Part shown: in pieces, positions 24,572 through 31,184 of the stretch
How the letters are laid out: every line of letters begins with the position of its first letter
Position numbering within the stretch: the first letter of the stretch is position 1
Assembly: GCA_003152015.1 (NCBI GenBank)
Contig: PLZF01000067.1
Location: 1-55,797 of the forward strand
Length of the DNA stretch: 55,797 nucleotides
Direction of reading: 5' to 3'
Source: Acidimicrobiaceae bacterium
GTDB lineage: Bacteria > Actinomycetota > Acidimicrobiia > Acidimicrobiales > RAAP-2
Notes under the pieces: model-generated
Told to the model about the DNA's origin: nothing
The model's database searches: none
What the model saw: the letters and a program-made list of their open reading frames with translations, nothing else
Translations under genes and position numbers: made by a program

Positions 24572-24586
24572 CTGACTGACCGTCAG
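24572..24586. promoter_or_regulatory. Operator-like inverted repeat in the divergent acyl-CoA promoter
   Basis: CTGAC-TGACC-GTCAG is a perfect 5-5-5 dyad between the divergent dehydrogenase and HMG-CoA-synthase-like genes. It resembles TetR-family sites and shares CTGACYGACCG with the site before the P450. Confidence 0.4.
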
Positions 24587-24745
24587 ATACTGTGGGCATC
24601 ATAGGATGAGGGTCGGGCCCGAGCCAACGCTGCGGGTGTCACAAGCATTCTCCCAGCCCAGCACGGTTGTCGTCGGGTCTCCGGCGAAACGGAGCCGACC
24701 GGCCACTCGCCCAGTCGCAGCCAGAACGAAGGGATCGTCAGAGAA

Positions 24746-26173
24746 ATGAGAGGCATCGTCAGCGTCGCTGGGTACGTCCCTTACCGCCGCCTGCAGCGGT
24801 CCGCCGTCGCCCAGGTCTTCGGAAACGGAGGGGGCAAAGGGAGCCGGGCGGTGGCCTCCCATGACGAAGACACCACCACCATGGGGGTGGAGGCAGCCCG
24901 CCTGGCCCTTCGGGCCGCACCGACGGTGGTGCCCGACGGGTTGTGGTTCGCCACCGCCACTCCCGCCTATCTCGACAAGACCAATGCCACCGCCATCCAC
25001 GCCGCACTCCGGCTCCCGGCCGAGGTACCGGCATTCGACTTCGGTGGCGCCCTGCGCTCCGGCGTCGGCACCGTGCTCAACGCCCTCAGTGGTGACGGGT
25101 CGGGCACCACCTTGGTGGTGCTGGCCGACATGCGTGACGGCATGCCCACCTCGGCCGACGAATCCGCCGGCGGAGACGGAGGCGCGGCGCTGGTCGTCGG
25201 GGAAGACAGCCCCGGTTATCCGGCCATCGCCGAGTATCTCGGAGGTGCATCGCTCACCGACGAATTCCTCGATCGGTGGCGGACGGTCGGGGACCGCCGC
25301 TCCAAGACCTGGGAGGAGCGTTTCGGGGAGAGCCGGTACGTGGCCCTGGGTGAGCAGGCGTGGGCCTCGGCGCTCAAGACGTCAGGGGTGACAGCCGAAG
25401 AGATCGACAAGGTAGTGGTGACCGGCATGCACACCCGGTCGACCAAGGCCCTGGGACGGAAACTGGGCGTGAAGCCGGAGAGCCTGGTCGACGACCTCTC
25501 GGCCACGGTAGGACAGACCGGCTCCGCCCACGTCGGCCTGATGTTGGCATCCATCCTCGAAAAGTCGGAGCCGGGTCAACTGGTGGCGTTGGTGGCGCTG
25601 GCCGACGGAGCTGACGTATTGGTGTTTCGCACCACCCCGGCCCTGGCCGACTGGTCGCCATCCGACTCGGTCGCCGACCAGATTGCCGGGGGGGCGGACC
25701 TCCCCTACGGCAAGTTCCTCACCTGGCGGGGCATGGTGACACCCGAGCCGCCCCGTCGTCCTGAGCCTCAGCGGGTCTCCTCCACCGCCGCCTGGCGTAA
25801 CGAAGACTGGAAGTACGGCTTCGTCGGGTCGAAGGACCGTTCCTCCGAGGCCGTGCACCTTCCCCCCTCCCGCATTTCGATGAAGGGTGGGGCCGTCGAC
25901 GACATGGAGCCGATCGGTCGGGCCGACTCGGTGGCTACCATCGCCACCTACACCATCGACCACCTGGCGTACTCCCCCAGCCCGCCCATTGTCTTCGCGG
26001 TGCTCGACTTCGACGGGGGCGGCCGTTTCCCTGTCGAGTTGACCGATGTCGAACCCGACTCGGTCGAGATCGGCGATCGGGTGACCATGACCTTCCGGAA
26101 GCTGTTCACCGCGGATGGGATCCACGATTATTTCTGGAAGGCGAAACCGCTTCGGGCCAGCGCCGCCGACTAG
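24746..26173 (+). CDS. HMG-CoA-synthase-like (KAS III fold) protein fused to an OB-fold (DUF35) domain
   Basis: This 475-residue protein has a thiolase-fold N-terminal part (about 1-320) reading like archaeal HMG-CoA synthase or KAS III: AGYVPYRRLQRSAV, DEDTTTMGVEAARLAL, a nucleophile-elbow segment FDFGGALRSGVGT, and VGQTGSAHVGLMLASIL. Where family members carry the catalytic Cys there is Leu103. The C-terminal part (about 345-475) is a DUF35-type OB fold (DHLAYSPSPPIVFAVLDFDGGGR), but the rubredoxin-like zinc-ribbon cysteines are missing. A scaffold or acyl-CoA-binding partner of the neighbouring thiolase is therefore likelier than an HMG-CoA synthase. It is followed after 88 bp by the thiolase. 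Confidence 0.78.
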   Translation: MRGIVSVAGYVPYRRLQRSAVAQVFGNGGGKGSRAVASHDEDTTTMGVEAARLALRAAPTVVPDGLWFATATPAYLDKTNATAIHAALRLPAEVPAFDFGGALRSGVGTVLNALSGDGSGTTLVVLADMRDGMPTSADESAGGDGGAALVVGEDSPGYPAIAEYLGGASLTDEFLDRWRTVGDRRSKTWEERFGESRYVALGEQAWASALKTSGVTAEEIDKVVVTGMHTRSTKALGRKLGVKPESLVDDLSATVGQTGSAHVGLMLASILEKSEPGQLVALVALADGADVLVFRTTPALADWSPSDSVADQIAGGADLPYGKFLTWRGMVTPEPPRRPEPQRVSSTAAWRNEDWKYGFVGSKDRSSEAVHLPPSRISMKGGAVDDMEPIGRADSVATIATYTIDHLAYSPSPPIVFAVLDFDGGGRFPVELTDVEPDSVEIGDRVTMTFRKLFTADGIHDYFWKAKPLRASAAD

Positions 26174-26261
26174 ACGAACTGCGAGGTCCCCGGCCGCTCG
26201 TGCGGCCCGGGGCTGCCAACCGAACACGAACGATTGACACGAGAGCCAGAGGAGACGAGCG

Positions 26262-27452
26262 ATGGGATCGCATGGGATCAAGGATCAGGTCGCAATCGTG
26301 GGCATGGGTTGTACCCGGTTCGCCGAGCACTGGGACAAGAGCCTCGATGACCTGATTGTCGAGGCAGCGGGAGACACCTTCGCCTCCGCCGGGGTCACCA
26401 AGGACGATGTCGACGCCTACTGGTTGGGTACCGCCCAGTCGGGCATGAGTGGGATCACCCTGGCCCGACCATTGCAGCTCGAAGGCAAACCGGTCACCCG
26501 GGTGGAGAACTACTGCACCACGGGCTCCGAGGCACTCAGAGCGGCGGCCTACGCGGTGGCCTCCGGTGCCTACGACGTGGCCATGGCTGTCGGGGCCGAG
26601 AAGGTGAAGGACTCCGGGTACCAGGGGCTGAATGCCTACCCGATCCCCAACGACGGTACGGCCCGCACCCTCACCGCCGCGGCCATGTTCTCAATGGTGG
26701 CCCCGGCTTACGGCAAGAAGTACGGCGTCAGTGAGGACGAACTCTCCGAAGTACTGGCCCGGATTTCCTGGAAGAACCATCAGAACGGTGCCCGCAACCC
26801 GAGGGCCCAGTTCCGCAAAGAGGTCTCCACCGAGACGATCTGCGCCTCACCACGGGTGGCCGGCCGCTTAGGCGTGTTCGACTGTGCCGGGGTCGCCGAC
26901 GGTGCAGCCGCCGCCATCGTGGTGAGGGCCGAGGACGCCCATCGCTATACCGACAAGCCGATCTACATCAAGGCACTGTCGTTCGCAGCCGGGAGCGGCT
27001 CAGGGCTCATCGACCCCGAGTACGACTACACCTGGTTTCCGGAGTGCGTGCTGGCCGCGGAAGACGCCTACCGGCAAGCCGGGATCACCGATCCGAGGGG
27101 CCAGTTGGCCATGGCAGAGGTCCACGACTGTTTTACCCCCACCGAGCTGGTGCTGATGGAGGACCTCGGGTTCTGTGCCCGGGGCACGGCGTGGAAAGAG
27201 GTCCTGGCCGGTACGTTCGACCGCACCGGCGAATTGCCGATCAACCCCGACGGTGGTCTGAAGAGCTTCGGCCATCCGGTCGGCGCCTCGGGTCTCCGCA
27301 TGTTCTTCGAAACATGGTTGCAACTCCGGGGTGAAGCCACCCCCGAGCGTCAGATCGACACCGATCGGAAGCTGGCCCTCACCCACAACCTGGGCGGATA
27401 TCCCGGGGAGATGGTGTCGTTCGTCTCCGTGGTGGGCACCGAGCTCGGCTGA
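26262..27452 (+). CDS. SCP2-type thiolase / acetyl-CoA acetyltransferase family
   Basis: This 396-residue thiolase carries nucleophile Cys85 in VENYCTTGSEALRAAAYA, the AEVHDCFTPTELVLMEDLG block and the GLKSFGHPVGASGLRM His loop. The final active-site segment is HNLGGYPGEM, where classic thiolases have C-x-G-G-G, as in the lipid-transfer (SCP-x/Ltp) subgroup. Ltp proteins act as thiolases or as aldolases with DUF35 partners. It follows the DUF35-fused gene, so the two may form one complex. Start ATG 26262 is behind GAGGAGACGAGC. Role: final C-C cleavage in acyl-CoA catabolism, inferred from family and cluster. Confidence 0.9.
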   Translation: MGSHGIKDQVAIVGMGCTRFAEHWDKSLDDLIVEAAGDTFASAGVTKDDVDAYWLGTAQSGMSGITLARPLQLEGKPVTRVENYCTTGSEALRAAAYAVASGAYDVAMAVGAEKVKDSGYQGLNAYPIPNDGTARTLTAAAMFSMVAPAYGKKYGVSEDELSEVLARISWKNHQNGARNPRAQFRKEVSTETICASPRVAGRLGVFDCAGVADGAAAAIVVRAEDAHRYTDKPIYIKALSFAAGSGSGLIDPEYDYTWFPECVLAAEDAYRQAGITDPRGQLAMAEVHDCFTPTELVLMEDLGFCARGTAWKEVLAGTFDRTGELPINPDGGLKSFGHPVGASGLRMFFETWLQLRGEATPERQIDTDRKLALTHNLGGYPGEMVSFVSVVGTELG

Positions 27453-27473
27453 GCACCCTTTGGTGGGTGTCCC

Positions 27474-27479
27474 TAAGAT
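27474..27479 (+). promoter_or_regulatory. -10 box TAAGAT, leaderless start of the DoxX-like gene
   Basis: TAAGAT lies 6 nt before ATG 27486; no ribosome site intervenes. Confidence 0.5.
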
Positions 27480-27485
27480 GAGCCA

Positions 27486-27902
27486 ATGCCAGATTCCCCG
27501 CTCACCGTCGCCGTCACCCGCTCCCCCGAGGAGAGTGCCGGCCAACGCCGGTCCCGGCTCCGCCTGGCCGGGATGTTGCTGGTGTCGAGCATTGCCCACT
27601 TCATCATTCCGAGGGCATTCATGAAGATCGTGCCCCGGTTTTTGGGACATGCCCGCTTCTGGGTGTACGCCAGCGGTGTGGTCGAAGCGGCAGCCGGTGC
27701 CTTGATGTTGTCAGCCGACCCGACGACCCGCCGCCGCGGCGGGATGCTCGCCACCGCTACGATCGTCGGCGTCTGCCCGGCCAACATCCATATGGCGGTG
27801 GACGCCGGACGCCCCCGCTCCCTCACCTCGTGGGGAGCGTGGCTACGACTCCCTCTGCAGGTGCCGATGGTGGTGACCGCGGCCCGCATCGCCCGCCGCT
27901 GA
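27486..27902 (+). CDS. DoxX-family small membrane protein
   Basis: This 138-residue protein has three or four membrane segments and the DoxX-type layout: HFIIPRAFMKIVPRFLG, then FWVYASGVVEAAAGALML, and GVCPANIHMAVDAG, where the PANIHMA motif marks one DoxX subgroup. DoxX relatives are membrane subunits linked to oxidative or thiosulfate metabolism in some species; for this subgroup no reaction is proven. Its leaderless promoter begins within the 33-bp gap after the thiolase gene, so it may be transcribed independently. Confidence 0.8.
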   Translation: MPDSPLTVAVTRSPEESAGQRRSRLRLAGMLLVSSIAHFIIPRAFMKIVPRFLGHARFWVYASGVVEAAAGALMLSADPTTRRRGGMLATATIVGVCPANIHMAVDAGRPRSLTSWGAWLRLPLQVPMVVTAARIARR

Positions 27903-27942
27903 CGACGGCTCAGGCTTGGCTATCCGTGTTGGTTCATGTGCG

Positions 27943-28701
27943 TTAGCCATTGACGGCGTAGACGGGGGCATCGGCCTCACGCTCGTCGAGCAGCGCCCAC
28001 CACGCGTCAGCACCCCGCTTGGCTGCATTGGCAACCACTGCCGGGTCGGCATCGAGTCGGGCCAGGGCGTCGAGTGCCCAGTCACCGTGATCAACATCCA
28101 TGCTGGCGTGCACATCCCAGAAGGCCACACCGGCATCGTCGATCCCGTACCACCGGCGGAGCCCCTCGGCCTTCGAGGCAGCAATGGCCGATGCCTGGGT
28201 TTCGTAGGCCGCCAGGGCAGAGAGGGCAGCCACCGGACCTTCTTCCACCATGTCGAGATAGGTGGCGACCAACCCGGCGGCGGCCGGACCCTCGAGGGAC
28301 CGGCCATCTGCCGACGACTCTGACGTCGGCACCGACGTCAACTCTGACGCCGACGTCGACTCCGGCGCCGACACCGCGGCGGCAAACCGATCGAACAGGG
28401 CCAAGTGGGGCTCGGGCCTCCCGAGTTCGTCGGTCAGATTGCGCTGCACCAGGTCGGCGACCTCGGTCGATCCCTCGGCCCGCAAACCATCGACCACCGC
28501 GGACAGGACCACCGGAAGTGCAGCCTCGAACGACCGGTACTGGCTGGCATACATTCCGAGCTCACCCGGGTGCAGCACTCCTTGTTCCCACCGGACGTAG
28601 AAGGGATGGGTGAGAAGCATCCGTCCGTGGAGTGCATCCTCGATCGCCTCGGCGATCGTCGCCTCAGTCGATCCGTGCGCGGTGTTCGGGGTGGTGACCA
28701 T
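27943..28701 (-). CDS. Haem-oxygenase-like diiron protein (CADD/PqqC/TenA fold)
   Basis: This 252-residue all-helical protein has a complete set of CADD-type metal-ligand positions: Glu92 and His99 (DELGRPEPHL), Glu167 (YETQ), and His198, Asp202 and His205 (VHASMDVDH); spacings match CADD (E-x6-H, H-x3-D-x2-H). Such HDO enzymes use two metal ions and O2; CADD makes p-aminobenzoate, others cleave C-C bonds or make nonstandard products. Between residues 110 and 134 is a Ser/Thr-rich insert (SAPESTSASELTSVPTSES) encoded by a repetitive GAC-rich DNA stretch. Start ATG 28701 is preceded by TACGAT at 5 nt. It has no operon partner. Confidence 0.83.
   Translation of the reverse strand: MVTTPNTAHGSTEATIAEAIEDALHGRMLLTHPFYVRWEQGVLHPGELGMYASQYRSFEAALPVVLSAVVDGLRAEGSTEVADLVQRNLTDELGRPEPHLALFDRFAAAVSAPESTSASELTSVPTSESSADGRSLEGPAAAGLVATYLDMVEEGPVAALSALAAYETQASAIAASKAEGLRRWYGIDDAGVAFWDVHASMDVDHGDWALDALARLDADPAVVANAAKRGADAWWALLDEREADAPVYAVNG
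28310..28385. repeat. Repetitive GACGYCG-type low-complexity DNA inside the diiron gene
   Basis: Short GAC-GTC-GGC/ACC units recur about every 6-12 bp, encoding the Ser/Thr/Ala-rich insert of the gene at 27943-28701. It looks like expanded microsatellite-like sequence in a surface loop. Confidence 0.55.
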
Positions 28702-28706
28702 GCCGC

Positions 28707-28712
28707 ATCGTA
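28707..28712 (-). promoter_or_regulatory. -10 box TACGAT before the diiron gene
   Basis: TACGAT on the minus strand is 5 nt before ATG 28701. Confidence 0.4.
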
Positions 28713-28820
28713 GCCAGTGCGACGACCGGGTGTCGCCGGTTCAGCAACCTCGCCGGCCATGGCGTCGGTACCCGGCGGGGTAGTCGGATTCTCCGATCTC
28801 GGTGGGGTGGGCTGTGTGTC

Positions 28821-29531
28821 TCATCCCGCGCCAGGCCCAGCCCCGGACATACTTTCGATGGCCCGCTGCAGTTGAACCTGCAGCGTGGTGGTGGTCACAT
28901 CAGACCGGCTCCGTTCGAGCACGGCCCGCAGTGCGTCGGTGGATCGGCGGAGCCCACCGGTGATGGCGTCGGGAAAGTCCACCGTCACCAGCACGTCGTA
29001 GCAATCACCCATGGCATCGAGCAGCGCGGACCCACGGGCGAGGTCGCCGTCGCGAAGGCGATCGAGGAGGTGCCGGCGGAGCTCGGATGCGGCTTCCGCC
29101 AGCCCGTTGAGCCAGGCGGGAATGGCGACTCCCAGATCGCGGTGATCCGGGAGCGGTGAGCCGGCCACCAGCGCCGCGGTCAAGCGAGCCTCGGCGTATT
29201 CCTTCTCGGCGTCGTGGAGAAACCCGGCCGCGGCCAACCTCGGGAACGGGTCGAGTGCGTGCTGGGCAACCCGCAGCGATGCCTCTGCTGCGGAAGAGTG
29301 TTCCCGTACCTGGTCGGGCAGAAGCCGATGAACGGCCCGAATGGCCAGACTGCACTGGCGGATCGTGTCGCGGCACGCCCGCAGCGAGACCTCGCGGGCC
29401 CGGTGGGCACCGGCGAGCTCTTCTCGCATATTGGGACCGACCACCGCCAACTGCTCGGCGAGTTGTCCGCCCGGCGCCGCGGTCGAACCCGAGGAGGCGG
29501 GATCGATTGCCATCGGAAGAGGCTCGGTCAA
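28821..29531 (-). CDS. Translin-family protein
   Basis: This 236-residue helical protein matches the translin/TRAX family in order: a helix with RACRDTIRQCSLAIRAVHR (50s-60s), FLHDAEKEYAEARLTAALV with Glu111 and Glu114, WLNGLAEAASELRRHLLDRLR with Glu150, then CYDVLVTVDFPDAITGGLRR and the RSRSDVTTTTLQ end. Translins form ring oligomers that bind single-stranded DNA/RNA; TRAX-like members use acidic residues to cleave RNA, and archaeal homologues are active RNases. Several of those acids are present here. Bacterial translins are uncommon and often mislabelled. Its start overlaps the stop of the upstream SepX-like gene by 4 bp (29528-29531), implying co-expression. Confidence 0.8.
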   Translation of the reverse strand: MTEPLPMAIDPASSGSTAAPGGQLAEQLAVVGPNMREELAGAHRAREVSLRACRDTIRQCSLAIRAVHRLLPDQVREHSSAAEASLRVAQHALDPFPRLAAAGFLHDAEKEYAEARLTAALVAGSPLPDHRDLGVAIPAWLNGLAEAASELRRHLLDRLRDGDLARGSALLDAMGDCYDVLVTVDFPDAITGGLRRSTDALRAVLERSRSDVTTTTLQVQLQRAIESMSGAGPGAG

Positions 29532-30223
29532 CGGGCGGCGGCGCGGCCAGCCGGATGTTCATACCGGCTGTCTCCATACTGCACGGCCCCGACCGCGTCG
29601 TATCCGTCGTGAGTCGCCGGCTGGAAGGCGTCGGGGCGAAGATAGTGGAGCTTGCGCTCGCTCTCGGCAACCATTGCCTGCATGTGGACGAGCATCGCCA
29701 CATATGCGACCAACGCCACCGCGAAGACGGCGGTGACCACCCAGGCGGCTTCGGCACCCGGGATACACCCGATGAGCAGGCTGAGGGTGAACACCAGCGC
29801 CAACCCGGCCAAGGTGTCACAACGACGACGACGGGCCAGGAGCCTGGCTTCGGGGTTGCTGGGGCGGGGTGTCGAGGTCAGATAGGGATACGGCTGTCGA
29901 GAGGTAGGTTCGCCGCTGGGGAGTTCTTCGCCCAAGAAGGCCAAGGCCGGCCTGGGCAGTTGCTTGGCGCCAACCACAGTGAGAACAGGTCGACTGGGTA
30001 CATCCCCGGCGTTCATTTCGGCCGGAGCAGGTTGGCCTGCCACCGACCGGAGCCGAAACGCCGGCGAGACGATCGGCATCCCCCTCGAGTGCTCCAGCAC
30101 CTGGAGTTGATGATGAAAATGTGAAACGGAGCTGACTCCGCCACCGTGTTCGGACCGTCTCCGAAACACGGTGGGACCCAGAATCACCAGCCATGCCATC
30201 ACGAGGATCACCACAAGGACCAT
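29528..30223 (-). CDS. SepX/GlpR-like actinobacterial membrane protein (division-associated)
   Basis: This 231-residue protein has an N-terminal membrane anchor (VLVVILVMAWLVILGPTVF), a SSVSHFHHQLQVLEHSRG segment resembling the S-V-x-x-F-x-x-x-x-x-V-L stretch of SepX/GlpR, a Pro-rich middle, and a pair of hydrophobic helices near the C-terminus (GLALVFTLSLLIGC, WVVTAVFAVALVAYVAMLV). SepX is an actinobacterial divisome component that interacts with SepF/FtsZ. The assignment is by overall layout and short motifs, so moderately sure. ATG 30223 is preferred (GAGGAG 9 nt upstream) over TTG 30232. It is coupled to the translin gene. Confidence 0.62.
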   Translation of the reverse strand: MVLVVILVMAWLVILGPTVFRRRSEHGGGVSSVSHFHHQLQVLEHSRGMPIVSPAFRLRSVAGQPAPAEMNAGDVPSRPVLTVVGAKQLPRPALAFLGEELPSGEPTSRQPYPYLTSTPRPSNPEARLLARRRRCDTLAGLALVFTLSLLIGCIPGAEAAWVVTAVFAVALVAYVAMLVHMQAMVAESERKLHYLRPDAFQPATHDGYDAVGAVQYGDSRYEHPAGRAAAR

Positions 30224-30435
30224 GAGCGTCAACTCCTCGACCTACCTTCTTTCCTGAAAAACCCTAACGACAGGCTTTTCAGCAGTGGTGGATGGTCGGA
30301 GAATGACGATGCCGACATTGAACACCGAGGTGTTCGCAACGGCCTCCTCCGGTTGTGCTGGGAATGTTGTACACCGTTCCCGGGCCGCGCTCAACCGATT
30401 TCTGATACCGCAGGTCGAGGCGGGTGATGACCCGG

Positions 30436-30441
30436 TATCGT
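30436..30441 (+). promoter_or_regulatory. -10 box TATCGT, leaderless start of lysoplasmalogenase
   Basis: TATCGT lies 7 nt before GTG 30449. Confidence 0.5.
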
Positions 30442-30448
30442 CCTGCGG

Positions 30449-31120
30449 GTGACCGCGGTCTCGACCCTCATCGTGCTGGCCGGTGTGGCCGCCCTGGTCG
30501 ATTGGGTCGCGGTAGCCACCTCCAATAACCGGCTCCAGTACGCCGCCAAACCCGCGGTGCTGGCGCTGCTTGTGGCCGCCGCCGCCCTGATCCCCGCTAC
30601 ACACTCCGACCTTGGCGCCCGGCGCGGTTGGTTCATGGTGGCACTGGTGTGTTGCCTAACCGGCGACGTGTTGTTGATGCTGCCCCAAAACCTTTTTATC
30701 CCCGGACTGGTCGCCTTTCTGGCCGGCCATGGCTTCTTCATTGTCGGCCTCCTCCAGCCCGCAGCAACTCCGACAAGCCCGCTGTTCGCGTTTTCCGCCA
30801 CCGGGCTGACCCTTTCAGTTGTCATTGTCCTGGCCGTCGAGTGCCTTCCCGGCTACGCCATCCTGCGATCGCTCCACCGCCATGGGCAGAGTTCTCTGGT
30901 TGGACCGGTCTGCCTCTATATGGCGGCCATCCTGACGATGGTGGTGCTGGCCGCCAACGTGGGACGACCGGCAGCGGCATTTGGGGCGGTGTGCTTTTTG
31001 GCGTCGGACAGCCTGCTGGCCACCGATCGGTTTGTTCGCCCCCTCCGTCAGGGGACGCTGTTGGTCCACGTCACCTATCACCTGGCGCAAGTGCTGCTGG
31101 TAATTTCGCTGGTCCGCTAG
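30449..31120 (+). CDS. YhhN/TMEM86-family lysoplasmalogenase
   Basis: This 223-residue polytopic membrane protein has seven or eight helices. The family signature is visible: YAAKPAVLALLVA near the start, LTGDVLLMLP (about 69-78; conserved GD) and GLVAFLAGHGFFIVGLL, then SDSLLATDRF near the end (conserved S-D-x-x-L). These enzymes cleave the vinyl-ether bond of lysoplasmalogens to an aldehyde and glycerophospho-base; bacterial members may act on other ether lipids. There is no operon partner. GTG start 30449 is fixed by the -10 box. Confidence 0.85.
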   Translation: MTAVSTLIVLAGVAALVDWVAVATSNNRLQYAAKPAVLALLVAAAALIPATHSDLGARRGWFMVALVCCLTGDVLLMLPQNLFIPGLVAFLAGHGFFIVGLLQPAATPTSPLFAFSATGLTLSVVIVLAVECLPGYAILRSLHRHGQSSLVGPVCLYMAAILTMVVLAANVGRPAAAFGAVCFLASDSLLATDRFVRPLRQGTLLVHVTYHLAQVLLVISLVR

Positions 31121-31184
31121 TGCCCTGTCGGCATCGTCGCCTGGTGATGAGCGAATGGCCGGCCGCCGGGAGCCTGTCGGTTAA

